Positions 8,155 to 17,371 of a stretch of DNA of 49,482 bases are shown here, one piece after another; the first letter of the stretch is position 1; every line of letters starts with the position of its first letter. The position numbers and the translations under genes are program-made. The stretch spans positions 1-49,482 of the forward strand of contig CALDSE010000022.1 in NCBI GenBank assembly GCA_937911175.1, given 5' to 3'. The notes under the pieces were generated by a model. The model saw only the letters and a list, made by a program, of their open reading frames with translations. It searched no databases and was not told the origin of the DNA. Source of the stretch: an uncultured Sediminibacterium sp. Its GTDB lineage: Bacteria; Bacteroidota; Bacteroidia; Chitinophagales; Chitinophagaceae.

Positions 8155-8757
8155 ATGTCTTTGAACTTGGGTAGAACGGAATTTGGTGATCCTGCAAATA
8201 AGGGTAATGTATTATCAGTATCAGCAGCCCATGAATTATTTAATGCATGGGTATTGAATCCTAAGTTGCAGCTACATATGAAGCAAGTAGCGCATTTAAT
8301 GAAGTGCTGGGCAAAAGAAAAAGAAAATTTAAACGAAGCCGATCAATGGCGCTGGGAAATGGCAGGGCTATTGCATGATGCCGATTGGGATCAGTGGCCC
8401 GAGCTACATTGTAAAAAAATAATTGAATACTTAGAGCAAAAACAAATTGACCCAGAAATTATCAGAGCCATCGCTTCGCACGGACCTATTCATTTTGGAG
8501 TAGAACCCGTTACGCAAATGGATAAAATGTTATATGCTTTTGATGAACTTTCTGGTTTAATGCACGCTTATTCTTTAATGCGACCAGAAGGCTATAAGGG
8601 TATGGAATTAAAAGGCGCAAAAAAAAGAATTAAAGACAAAGCCTTTGCAGCCAACGTTTCCAGAGACGATATTGACGATGCTTGTAAAAGAGCTAATATA
8701 GAATTAGATATGCTGATTCAATTTATAATGGATAGACAAGCGAATGCTTCTTTATAA
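8155..8757 (+). CDS. HD-domain metal-dependent hydrolase
   Basis: This encodes a 200-residue cytoplasmic protein (no signal peptide). It carries the HD-superfamily metal site: H41, the H74-D75 doublet in AGLLHDADWDQ and the later IIRAIASHG helix, followed by DELSGLMHAYSLMRP. The pattern matches the group annotated as predicted HD-superfamily hydrolases (COG2316-like). Members are phosphohydrolases or phosphodiesterases, but the substrate here is unknown. It sits 35 bases after the GH95 gene and 63 bases before the M14 peptidase gene, so it may be co-transcribed with either. Confidence 0.88.
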   Translation: MSLNLGRTEFGDPANKGNVLSVSAAHELFNAWVLNPKLQLHMKQVAHLMKCWAKEKENLNEADQWRWEMAGLLHDADWDQWPELHCKKIIEYLEQKQIDPEIIRAIASHGPIHFGVEPVTQMDKMLYAFDELSGLMHAYSLMRPEGYKGMELKGAKKRIKDKAFAANVSRDDIDDACKRANIELDMLIQFIMDRQANASL

Positions 8758-8820
8758 AAAAACAAAATAATTTTCTTAAAATAACACACAATTAAATTGA
8801 AAAAAATAAACAATTATAAC

Positions 8821-11520
8821 ATGCGCAAATACTTTTGTTTTTTATTGATTGCCTTACTCTCACAGAGTTTGCTAATGGCACAAACAGTGCCTAGTCCGAA
8901 ATCACATTTTGGATTTAATATTGGTGACAATTATCAATTGGCCACTTTTACACAAACAGAAGCCTACTTAAAAAAACTAGCAGCAGTTTCTAAAAAAGTA
9001 AAATTACAAGTGATTGGAAAAACAGAAGAAGGCCGCAACCAATATATGGCCATTGTTTCCGATCCTAGCAACTTAGCCAATTTAGAAAAGTATAAAACTA
9101 TTTCTCAAAAATTAGCGCATGCAGAAAATATAAGTGTAGCAGAAGCCACGCAAATGGCCAATGAAGGAAAGGCGGTAGTCTGGATTGATGGCGGCTTACA
9201 CGCCACCGAAGTAGTAGGGATACATCAATGGATTGAATCTATCTATCAATTAATTACAAGAACAGATGATGAAACAAAACGCATTTTAAAGTCGACAATT
9301 ATTTTATTTGTACACGCCAATCCCGATGGACAAGAATTGGTTTCGAACTGGTATATGAGAAATAGCGATACTTTAAAAAGAGCTACTTCAAGTTTACCTC
9401 GCTTGTATCAAAAATATATTGGACACGATAATAATCGTGATTTTTATATGACCAATATGCAGGAATCAAAAAATATGAGTCGTCAACAATATATAGAATG
9501 GATGCCTCAGGTCTTATATAATCATCATCAAACAGGTCCTCCAGGTACAGTGGTGGCGGGCCCTCCTTATCGCGATCCATTCAATTATGTATATGATCCA
9601 TTATTAATGACGGGTATAGATGCATTAGGTGCAGCTATGAGTAGTCGTTTAAATGGAGAAGGTAAACCAGGTTATACGATGAAATCAGGTTCAGTCTATT
9701 CTACTTGGTGGAACGGCGGATTAAGAACCACCGCTTACTATCATAATATTATTGGACTGCTTACAGAAATTATTGGTAACCCAACACCTTCCAATATTCC
9801 ATTGGTGGCTCAAAGATTAATCCCCAATAGCGGCACGCCTTTTCCTATTACTCCACAGAAATGGTATTTTAGAAATTCAATAGATTATTCTGTGTCTTTA
9901 AATTATGCCGTATTAAATTATGCCAGTAGATACAAAGAAGAATTGCTCTTGAATATATATAGAATGGGTAGAAATAGTATTGAAGCAGGCAACAAAGATA
10001 GCTGGACTTTATATCCTAAAAGAGCAGATGCAGTAGCAGAATTATTAAAGACAGAGAAAGTAACAGGCAGGATTGATTCTTTTCAAACAGCTATATTTAA
10101 TAAAGTATATAAAAATCTGGCCAATAGAGATGCAAGAGGCTATATCGTAACAGCGAATCAAACTACTACGGCCATTGACTTTATTAATATTTTAATTCAA
10201 AGTGGTATTAAGGTGGAAAAAGCGACTGCTAATTTTTCGGTAGCCGGTAAAAACTATCCTGCAGGTTCTTATATTGTAAAAACCAACCAAGCCTTCAGGC
10301 CACATGTTATAGATATGTTTGAACCACAGGATCATCCCAATGATTTTCAATATCCAGGTGGCCCACCAGTAAGGCCTTATGATGCAGCCGGTTGGACCCC
10401 TGCATATACAATGGGCATTGAGTTTGATCGTGTATTGGATGATTTTAATGGCCCTTTTGAAACCATTGCTTATGGGTCGATTCAAAAACCAGTGGGTAAA
10501 ATAAACGCAGGTACAGAAACAGTAGGCTATAGTTTTTCGACTAAAGAAAATGCCGCCTATTATGCGATCAATACACTGTTGAGTATGGGTCAAGAAGTGT
10601 ATAAAAATAAAGATCAATATTTTATTCCTGTGAATAAGGCTAGTAATAATAAAGTGCAAGCAGCCATTGAAACAATTAGTGCCGAGAAGGGTGTTGTATT
10701 TAATAGTGTTAGCACTAAGCCAGCTAATATGAATGATAAAATTATGCCGCAAAGAATTGCTTTATGGGATAGATATGGTGGATCTATGTCATCGGGTTGG
10801 GTGAGATGGATTTTTGAAAAGTATAAATTTCCTTTCCAATTAATTTATGCGAAAGAAATTGATGCAAGCAATTTAAAAGATAAATATGATGTTATTGTTT
10901 TTGTAGAAGGCGCCATTCCTTCTTTAAAACTAGAAGCAGGCAATGGATATGAAGAAAGAGAACCAAAAACCGAAGAGGTTCCTGAAATCTATCAAGCGAC
11001 TTTAGGAAAAATTACTGCAGAAAAATCGATCCCCGCCTTAAAGACATTTTTACAAAATGGTGGAACCATTATTACCATTGGCTCTAGTGCCAACCTAGTT
11101 TATCACTTAAACCTACCTGTTCGCAATGCTTTAGTAGAAATGGTTTCAGGTAAAGAGAAAACATTGCCTGGTGAAAAATATTATATACCAGGAAGTGTGA
11201 TGCAAATAACTTTAGACAACGAGTATAAAGCCAACTGGGGTATGCATAAAAATGCCGATGTGTATTTTAGTGCTAGCCCCGTATTTAAATTATTACCAGA
11301 CGCCATTGCAAGAAAAGAGTTAGTGCCTTTAGCCTGGTATGCTTCTGATAAAACATTAAGAAGCGGATGGGCCTTTGGTCAATCTTATTTACAAGATGGT
11401 ATTGCAGCCTTTGAAGCGAAAGTGGGTAGTGGTAAATTATTTGTCTATGGTCCTGAAATTACTTTTAGAGGTCAAACACATAGTACTTATAAAATGCTTT
11501 TTAATCAGTTGTATAAATAA
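8821..11520 (+). CDS. Secreted M14-family zinc metallopeptidase
   Basis: This encodes an 899-residue protein. An earlier in-frame TTG (8797) exists, but the ATG at 8821 directly precedes a signal peptide (MRKYFCFLLIALLSQSLLMAQ) and is chosen. The M14 carboxypeptidase fold spans about 40-360. Zinc ligands are H127 and E130 in GGLHATEV and a His of YNHHQTGPPG (H235/H236), with VHANPDGQE and GHDNNRDFY between them. The rest (about 400-899) is a long extension typical of the large Bacteroidota M14 proteins, with a late stretch (SIPALKTFLQNGGTIITIG) resembling a Rossmann-like or class I glutamine amidotransferase-like domain. It probably cleaves peptides outside the cytoplasm. It ends three bases before the GntK-Gnd start, so the two genes are likely one operon. 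Confidence 0.92.
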   Translation: MRKYFCFLLIALLSQSLLMAQTVPSPKSHFGFNIGDNYQLATFTQTEAYLKKLAAVSKKVKLQVIGKTEEGRNQYMAIVSDPSNLANLEKYKTISQKLAHAENISVAEATQMANEGKAVVWIDGGLHATEVVGIHQWIESIYQLITRTDDETKRILKSTIILFVHANPDGQELVSNWYMRNSDTLKRATSSLPRLYQKYIGHDNNRDFYMTNMQESKNMSRQQYIEWMPQVLYNHHQTGPPGTVVAGPPYRDPFNYVYDPLLMTGIDALGAAMSSRLNGEGKPGYTMKSGSVYSTWWNGGLRTTAYYHNIIGLLTEIIGNPTPSNIPLVAQRLIPNSGTPFPITPQKWYFRNSIDYSVSLNYAVLNYASRYKEELLLNIYRMGRNSIEAGNKDSWTLYPKRADAVAELLKTEKVTGRIDSFQTAIFNKVYKNLANRDARGYIVTANQTTTAIDFINILIQSGIKVEKATANFSVAGKNYPAGSYIVKTNQAFRPHVIDMFEPQDHPNDFQYPGGPPVRPYDAAGWTPAYTMGIEFDRVLDDFNGPFETIAYGSIQKPVGKINAGTETVGYSFSTKENAAYYAINTLLSMGQEVYKNKDQYFIPVNKASNNKVQAAIETISAEKGVVFNSVSTKPANMNDKIMPQRIALWDRYGGSMSSGWVRWIFEKYKFPFQLIYAKEIDASNLKDKYDVIVFVEGAIPSLKLEAGNGYEEREPKTEEVPEIYQATLGKITAEKSIPALKTFLQNGGTIITIGSSANLVYHLNLPVRNALVEMVSGKEKTLPGEKYYIPGSVMQITLDNEYKANWGMHKNADVYFSASPVFKLLPDAIARKELVPLAWYASDKTLRSGWAFGQSYLQDGIAAFEAKVGSGKLFVYGPEITFRGQTHSTYKMLFNQLYK

Positions 11521-11523
11521 AGC

Positions 11524-13419
11524 ATGCCAAAAAATATCGCCATTGTTCTAATGGGTGTGGCTGGTGTGGGTAAAACTACTATTGGCTTAGCACTATCAAA
11601 AGCAGGAGGCATTCCTTTTTTTGATGGAGATGATTATCATAGTTCATCGAATCGTGATAAAATGGCTGCAGGCAAAGCGCTGAGCGATGAGGACAGAACG
11701 GATTGGCTATTAGCTTTGCAAGGTGTAATAGAGAATGCGCTACTTGAGGGTAATTGTATTTTGGCTTGTTCTGCTTTAAAAAAAGCACACCGCGCTATTT
11801 TAGAAAAAAATAGTAATGCTATACATTTTGTTTATTTAGAAGGGAGTAAAAATTTAATTGAACAAAGGCTGGCTAATAGAATTGGACATTATTTTCCTGC
11901 TAGTTTACTAGCTTCACAATTAGAAACACTAGAGCCACCTGAAAATGCTTTTACTGTTTCGATTACTCAAAGCCCTTCAGCCATTGTTGAAATGATTATG
12001 AAAACATTATTAAATCAAAATACTAGCAAGGCTGCAATAGGCCTAATAGGCTTGGGTGTGATGGGCAAGGCCTTAACACAAAACTTTGTACGTAATGGTA
12101 TTAGTGTTTCTGTGTATAATAGAGAATTGAAAGGAGTAGAAGAATTGGTGGCGAAAAATTTTGTCGAAAGTTTGCCTCTATTAAAAGACACGCAAGGCTT
12201 TTGCGATTATACTTCTTTTATTGATTCGCTTCAAAGCCCTAAAAAAATATTTTTAATGATTGAAGCAGGAGCCGCTACGGAAACGGTTTTGAGCGAATTA
12301 GCTGTTTTATTAAACAGGGGCGATATCATTGTTGATTTAGGTAATACATTTTATAAAGAAACCGAAACGCATATTCATCATTTTGCTACAAAAGGAATTC
12401 ATTTAATAGGCGCTGGTATTTCTGGAGGAGAGCAGGGTGCGCTGAATGGTGCAAGTATAATGCCAAGTGGCAATAAGGAGGCCTATGCGCTAGTAGCCCC
12501 TTATTTAAATTGTATTGCTGCAAAAGATAAAAACAACCAAGCCTGTTCTACATATATTGGAGAAGGTGGTACGGGCCATTTTGTTAAAATGGTACACAAT
12601 GGAATTGAATATGCCGAAATGCAATTACTTGCTGAAATATATAGTTTAGCAAGGGCTGCAGGAAAAAACCCTTCTGAAATTGCTGCTATGCTTAGTTCTT
12701 GGAAACAAGATAAGCTAGATAGTTTTTTATTAAATACAACTATTGATATTTTAAATACCAAAGAAGGGAATGATTGGCTGATTGATAAAATTCATGACGC
12801 TTCTGAAAGCAAGGGTACGGGCACTTGGGCTACCAATGCTTTAACCAATGCGGCTATTCCCGCTAGCTTAATTGCGAACGCTTTATATGCAAGACAAATT
12901 TCAAGCTATAAAAATTTACGCGTTCAATTAGAGAAAAATTATCCAAGCAAAAAAGAAGTTATTGCAATAAATGAAGCCTCTTTAAAAAATGCATATCATT
13001 TTACAAAAATGATTATTCACTTTCAAGGCTTTTGGTTATTAGATGAATTTTCAAAAAATCATCATTGGAACTTGAATTTGAGTGAGATTGCCAGAATATG
13101 GACTAGGGGCTGTATTATACAATCTGATTTTATGGAAACCTTGGTACCCATTTTAAAAATAACACCCACTATTCTTCTAGATACAAGTATTGCTGAACAA
13201 ATAAAAACGACAGCACCCGCTGCTACCGAAATAGTAATAAAAGCTTTAGAAAATAAAATAGCCACAGCCATTTTATCGGATGCGATTCAATTTTTTAATG
13301 CAATAAGCACGGCCCATTCAACAGCTAATTTAATTCAAGCACAAAGAGATTACTTTGGAGCACATACATTTTTAAGAATAGGCGCAACGGCTAAAGAGCA
13401 CTATGCATGGGGTTCTTAG
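11524..13419 (+). CDS. Gluconokinase / 6-phosphogluconate dehydrogenase fusion
   Basis: This single 631-residue frame joins two consecutive enzymes. Residues 1-165 are a GntK-type gluconokinase with a P-loop GVAGVGKTT (11-19), FFDGDDYHSSSNRDKM and CSALKKAHR, which makes 6-phosphogluconate from gluconate and ATP. Residues 172-631 are decarboxylating 6-phosphogluconate dehydrogenase with the Rossmann motif GLIGLGVMG (from 172), GAGISGGEQGALNG, catalytic K355 with HNG-E362, the DASESKGTGTWA segment and the C-terminal QRDYFGAHTFLR. Both active sites look intact and the linker is short (about NQNTSK). The protein would turn gluconate into ribulose 5-phosphate plus CO2 and NAD(P)H. It is cytoplasmic, with no signal peptide. 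It follows the M14 gene by three bases and ends convergently with the inositol oxygenase gene. Confidence 0.95.
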   Translation: MPKNIAIVLMGVAGVGKTTIGLALSKAGGIPFFDGDDYHSSSNRDKMAAGKALSDEDRTDWLLALQGVIENALLEGNCILACSALKKAHRAILEKNSNAIHFVYLEGSKNLIEQRLANRIGHYFPASLLASQLETLEPPENAFTVSITQSPSAIVEMIMKTLLNQNTSKAAIGLIGLGVMGKALTQNFVRNGISVSVYNRELKGVEELVAKNFVESLPLLKDTQGFCDYTSFIDSLQSPKKIFLMIEAGAATETVLSELAVLLNRGDIIVDLGNTFYKETETHIHHFATKGIHLIGAGISGGEQGALNGASIMPSGNKEAYALVAPYLNCIAAKDKNNQACSTYIGEGGTGHFVKMVHNGIEYAEMQLLAEIYSLARAAGKNPSEIAAMLSSWKQDKLDSFLLNTTIDILNTKEGNDWLIDKIHDASESKGTGTWATNALTNAAIPASLIANALYARQISSYKNLRVQLEKNYPSKKEVIAINEASLKNAYHFTKMIIHFQGFWLLDEFSKNHHWNLNLSEIARIWTRGCIIQSDFMETLVPILKITPTILLDTSIAEQIKTTAPAATEIVIKALENKIATAILSDAIQFFNAISTAHSTANLIQAQRDYFGAHTFLRIGATAKEHYAWGS

Positions 13420-13448
13420 CGCAATACTAGTAAAGGAAGTTTGTAAAC

Positions 13449-14342
13449 CTAAAACTTTAAAGTTTCTGGTAAATACTTTTTAACTAATGCTTTATAATAA
13501 GGTTGTAATTCTGCCCAACTTTTTTGATTCGGATTTTTAGAATACAAATCATAAGGGTTGAATAATTTCACCCACTTAAACATTTCATGATCATGCTCGT
13601 CCATTAAATGTGCATATGCATTTTCACGATGTTGCGAATAAAAAGAGTGATAGCGCAACATATATAAACCCTCTTCTGGTAAATAATCTTTCATCATATG
13701 ATATACATATTCATCATGTCCCCATGACATATGTACATTCTTTAAACCACAGTTAGGTTTGTACACCCCAAATTTTTGACTGTACACCTCGTGGTTATAA
13801 TCGGGATTATTTTTGAAAAATTCTGGGTACACAATTTTATCTGAATAGGCACAACCTACAGGGAAAGTATCCCCCACCACTGACCATTGTGGTTCACCAA
13901 ATAAACATAATACCTTACCCATATCATGTATTAAACCTACAAGTACCATCCAATCGGGATGACCATCATTTCTAATGGCTTCAGAGGTTTGCAATAAATG
14001 TTGCATTTGATCTAAGTCGGTATCGGGATCAGAATCGTCTACTAATTCATTTAAAAAATCAAAGGCATTCCAAATGGGCATTTCTTTTTTATTGAATTGT
14101 AAAAAGTCGGTCTTTTTACGAAGTACAAAATCATAAGACTGATGCGTATGGTTCAATCTATAAAATTCTTTCACAGTATCTGTTTCTTCAGCTGCATAAT
14201 TTCTAAATTCTTCTGTTTTTTTATTCGTGGCAATAGTAGAAGGGTCTGGGTATCTTTTTAATATATCCATTTCCCATTCATCTAAATTGGTAAGTGGGTT
14301 ATTTGCATCCACTACTTTTTTATTGATATTGTTATTTGACAT
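13449..14342 (-). CDS. Myo-inositol oxygenase (MIOX)
   Basis: This encodes a 297-residue cytoplasmic di-iron oxygenase that splits myo-inositol with O2 to D-glucuronate (EC 1.13.99.1). All six metal ligands known from the mouse enzyme have counterparts: H115 (MQHLLQTSEAIR), H139-D140 (GLIHDMGK), H209 (MSWGHDEY), H232 (RYHSFYS) and D265 (PYDLYSK). Length and the C-terminal LQPYYKALVKKYLPETL are close to animal MIOX. The gene lies 89 bases downstream of a sodium/solute symporter on the same strand, suggesting uptake and oxidation of inositol by one unit. No glucuronate isomerase or other later step is in this window. Confidence 0.96.
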   Translation of the reverse strand: MSNNNINKKVVDANNPLTNLDEWEMDILKRYPDPSTIATNKKTEEFRNYAAEETDTVKEFYRLNHTHQSYDFVLRKKTDFLQFNKKEMPIWNAFDFLNELVDDSDPDTDLDQMQHLLQTSEAIRNDGHPDWMVLVGLIHDMGKVLCLFGEPQWSVVGDTFPVGCAYSDKIVYPEFFKNNPDYNHEVYSQKFGVYKPNCGLKNVHMSWGHDEYVYHMMKDYLPEEGLYMLRYHSFYSQHRENAYAHLMDEHDHEMFKWVKLFNPYDLYSKNPNQKSWAELQPYYKALVKKYLPETLKF

Positions 14343-14431
14343 GGCTATTTTTTTTGGTACATTAAAATTCGGCTTTTTTTTAAATATTACAATTTTTTAA
14401 GGGCAAAATTATTGAAAACCCAAGTGAGACG

Positions 14432-16063
14432 CTACCAGAATACAGTATACAAGGCCGCTAAAATACCGGTTATGATAACAGATGCTATTATAAAACCATT
14501 AGAAACCTTAAACATGGATGTATTCACTTCAATGGCAGCTGCATTATTTTGTTTGGATGGTTTTGTAATACTTATAATGACCATCATAACCACTATAAAG
14601 AAAAAAGTAATAGTCATTCTATCTAAAAAAGGATAGTTGGGAAATGCATTATTGGTCCAGTTAGGTAAAAACTTTAAAATGGTAGAAGTGGGAATGGTGA
14701 TAAGCGCACCCGTTAAAGCCGCAGCGGATGTTGTTTTTTTCCAAAAAAAGCCAAGTAAGAAAATAGCCAATACCCCTGGTGAAACAAAACCAACGTACTC
14801 TTGAATAAATTGATAGGCTTGATCTAATGAACGAAGTGCCGGCGCCACAATAGCCGCAATGAGCATACATACAATAACTACCCAACTACCAATACTTACT
14901 AATTTTTTTTCACTGGCCTCTTTATTAATAAATTTTTTATAAATGTCTAATGAAAAAATAGTGGATATGCTATTTGCTTTTCCTGCTAAGGAAGCTACAA
15001 TGGCTGCAGTGAGTGCTGCAAAGGCGACTCCTTTTAAACCCGGAGGAAGTAAATTCATTAAAGTGGGATATGCATGATCTGGTTTTAATATACCAGCAGC
15101 ATCTGTCATTTCTGTTTGAAACATTCCATCGCGATATAATACATACATCGCAATACCAGGAAGCACAGCGATAATAGGAATGAGTAATTTTAAAAATGCA
15201 GCAAACAAAATACCTTTACGTGCTGTTTTTAAATCGGCGCCCAATGCTCTTTGCACGATATATTGATTACATCCCCAGTAGGCTAAATTATTGATCATCA
15301 TGCCTCCAATTAAAACAGAAAGTCCAGGTAGTTCTGGATAATATTTATTGGACTTATCAAAGATCATATGAAAATGAGTAGGGGCTTCTCTTTTTAAAAC
15401 CGCCAGTCCTTTTAAAATATTTCCTCCGTATCCATAATGCTCCGATAATAAAGAGATGGCTAAATAGGTAGTGACCAAGCCCCCAATAATTAATACAATA
15501 ACTTGTATCACATCGGTATAGCCAATTACTTTCATGCCGCCAAGTGTTACAAAAACAGCAAAAATACTTAGACCCACTATACTTATTTCAAAACTTATAT
15601 TGGATATAGAGGAGATGGCCAAGGCACCTAAATATATAATAGAAGTTAAATTAACAAACACATATACCAATAACCAAAACACGGCCATCACTGTGCTCAC
15701 CGTATCGTTATATCTTTTAGATAAAAACTGCGGCATGGTAAAAATCTTATTTTTTAAATAAATGGGTAAGATAAAAACTGCCACTAATATTAAAGTAAAG
15801 GCCGACATCCATTCATAAGTAGAAATAGCTAATCCCAATGCAAAGCCAGACCCCGACATACCAATAAAATGTTCTGCAGAAATATTAGAGGCAATTAAAG
15901 AGGCGCCAATGGCCCACCAAGTAAGAGAGCCCTCTGCCAAGAAAAAATCGGTGGAACTCGTAGTGGCCGATTTCTTTTTTTGATATATATAATAGCCATA
16001 ACCACTAATTATAATAAAATACAGAAAGAAAACGATGTAATCGGCTGTTTGTAGTTGATGCAT
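14432..16063 (-). CDS. SSS-family sodium/solute symporter, SGLT-like
   Basis: This encodes a 543-residue membrane protein with about 14 hydrophobic helices. The first unwound helix and following loop (LIASNISAEHFIGMSGSGFALG) match the SGLT branch of the sodium:solute symporter family closely, as in Vibrio SGLT. FFLAEGSLTWWAIG and STYEWMSAFTLILVA are also characteristic. It should import a sugar or polyol with sodium. The next gene on the same strand is myo-inositol oxygenase, so inositol is the best substrate guess, though this is context only. Glucose or galactose cannot be excluded. Confidence 0.93.
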   Translation of the reverse strand: MHQLQTADYIVFFLYFIIISGYGYYIYQKKKSATTSSTDFFLAEGSLTWWAIGASLIASNISAEHFIGMSGSGFALGLAISTYEWMSAFTLILVAVFILPIYLKNKIFTMPQFLSKRYNDTVSTVMAVFWLLVYVFVNLTSIIYLGALAISSISNISFEISIVGLSIFAVFVTLGGMKVIGYTDVIQVIVLIIGGLVTTYLAISLLSEHYGYGGNILKGLAVLKREAPTHFHMIFDKSNKYYPELPGLSVLIGGMMINNLAYWGCNQYIVQRALGADLKTARKGILFAAFLKLLIPIIAVLPGIAMYVLYRDGMFQTEMTDAAGILKPDHAYPTLMNLLPPGLKGVAFAALTAAIVASLAGKANSISTIFSLDIYKKFINKEASEKKLVSIGSWVVIVCMLIAAIVAPALRSLDQAYQFIQEYVGFVSPGVLAIFLLGFFWKKTTSAAALTGALITIPTSTILKFLPNWTNNAFPNYPFLDRMTITFFFIVVMMVIISITKPSKQNNAAAIEVNTSMFKVSNGFIIASVIITGILAALYTVFW

Positions 16064-16191
16064 TCAATAATATTTAATGGACATAATTAACTGTCTACTA
16101 ATTTAGTTTATTTTATACAAAATTCAGGTCAAAGTACCCAGGTTTCTTTAGATTATAAAAAAATGATGCACCTATGATTGCTTAATTTTAC

Positions 16192-16199
16192 TACTTTTG
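16192..16199 (+). promoter_or_regulatory. Candidate -7 box TACTTTTG for the aminotransferase gene
   Basis: TACTTTTG matches TAnnTTTG fully and lies 41 bases before the TTG start at 16241. No clear TTG is present 19-21 bases further up, so the call rests on the -7 box alone. Confidence 0.4.
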
Positions 16200-16240
16200 A
16201 TGACTGCCACTTCCATTTTACATTTTAAATCTTCATTGTT

Positions 16241-17068
16241 TTGAAACCTATTTATTGTTTTGCTCAAAATCAAATTAGTTTAATAGAAAATGCAGGCGTT
16301 CCTGTAGGAGATTTACTCGTGCAAAGAGGCTATGGTATTTTTGATTATTTAAGAGTGGCCAATAACAAGCCACTATTTATAGAGGCACATTTAGATCGTT
16401 TATTTAATTCAGCAAAGATTATGCGCTTAACCATTACGCAATCTAAAGAAGAATTAAAAAAAATAGTAGGGGAGTTAATTGAAAAAAATAATATTCCTTT
16501 TTCAGGCATACGTTTAATTATTGCAGGTGGCGATGCGCCAGATGGCTACACGATTACAGCGCCTCATTTAATTATTATTCAGCAACCACTAGAGGCACCT
16601 CCTACTCAAATGGCTACTAAGGGCATTCATCTAGTAAGTCATTTTTATCAAAGACAATTAGCAGAAGTAAAAACCACCGACTATTTAATGGCCGTTTATT
16701 TACAACCTTGGATGAAGAGTGTAGGAGGTGATGATATTTTATATTATAATAATGATAGCGTCAGCGAGTGCCCTAGGTCTAATATATTTATGATTAGTCA
16801 GGATAATACTATTGTCACACCTGCAAACAATATGCTAAAGGGCATTACTCGAAAAAATATTATTACAGTGGCCGAGGCCCATCATTTGAAACTAGAACAA
16901 AGAGATATTAGTCTAAGTGAAATGAAGAAAGCTAAGGAGGTTTTTATCACTAGTTCTACTAAAAGAATTACTCCCGTATCTGGCCTAGATGACCAAAAAT
17001 TTAGCCTAGAGGGTTCAAATTCAATAAGTGCCCAAATTTTTGGTCATTTATTGGCCTTAGAAAACTAA
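16241..17068 (+). CDS. Class IV aminotransferase (PLP fold type IV)
   Basis: This encodes a 275-residue protein of the branched-chain/D-amino acid aminotransferase and aminodeoxychorismate lyase family. The start is TTG: the family N-terminus (ENAGVPVGDLLVQRGYGIFDYLRV) begins only 15 residues later, no ATG exists until residue 61, and no upstream ATG is in frame. The PLP lysine is K144 (AEVKTTDYL). SECPRSNIF at 175-183 and ITRKNIITVAE bind the cofactor phosphate and substrate. Which of the family's reactions it performs cannot be told by eye; the sequence departs from the usual IlvE pattern. It is cytoplasmic, diverges from the symporter gene and is probably monocistronic. Confidence 0.88.
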   Translation: MKPIYCFAQNQISLIENAGVPVGDLLVQRGYGIFDYLRVANNKPLFIEAHLDRLFNSAKIMRLTITQSKEELKKIVGELIEKNNIPFSGIRLIIAGGDAPDGYTITAPHLIIIQQPLEAPPTQMATKGIHLVSHFYQRQLAEVKTTDYLMAVYLQPWMKSVGGDDILYYNNDSVSECPRSNIFMISQDNTIVTPANNMLKGITRKNIITVAEAHHLKLEQRDISLSEMKKAKEVFITSSTKRITPVSGLDDQKFSLEGSNSISAQIFGHLLALEN

Positions 17069-17318
17069 AAAATATCCCCAAATTTCTGGAAATTTTCAGC
17101 GCATTTGTCCATTTTGCAAAATGCCCTTGTTTTCATGCTTAACAATTTGGTAATCTATGTATTATACGAAGTCAAGTAATTAGGCTAGTTTATGTTTAAA
17201 CTTCTTAAATTATTGATATTCAATGAATTATATAATACATAATATTTATACTATTCAGCAGTTTTTAAAGCAGCCTCCATCCCATTTTTTCTCGTTAAAG
17301 TAATGTTAATGAGAACTG
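17069..17318. other. Intergenic region with a 14-bp palindrome
   Basis: This AT-rich gap lies between the aminotransferase and the TonB receptor genes. It holds a perfect palindrome CATTTTGCAAAATG at 17110-17123 and a looser one, CTGGAAATTTTCAG, just before it. No convincing ORF or RNA gene is seen, and no clear terminator follows the aminotransferase stop. Confidence 0.5.
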
Positions 17319-17349
17319 TTCGTAATTCGCAAGTTTTAGTTTATTTTTG
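17319..17349 (+). promoter_or_regulatory. Promoter of the TonB-dependent receptor gene
   Basis: TATTTTTG at 17342-17349 matches TAnnTTTG. TTC at 17319-17321, one base from TTG, lies exactly 20 bases upstream of it. The box is 22 bases before the ATG at 17372. Confidence 0.5.
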
Positions 17350-17371
17350 TGGCCATAAATAATATCATAAA

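Noticed and set aside
10192..10752. A 186-residue minus-strand frame
   Set aside because: It lies wholly inside the M14 peptidase gene and is rich in Ile, His, Tyr and Cys without a domain; it is a shadow frame.
13452..13465. Palindrome AAACTTTAAAGTTT near the end of the inositol oxygenase gene
   Set aside because: It lies in coding sequence, has no loop for a hairpin and no T-run, so it is neither a terminator nor a convincing operator.
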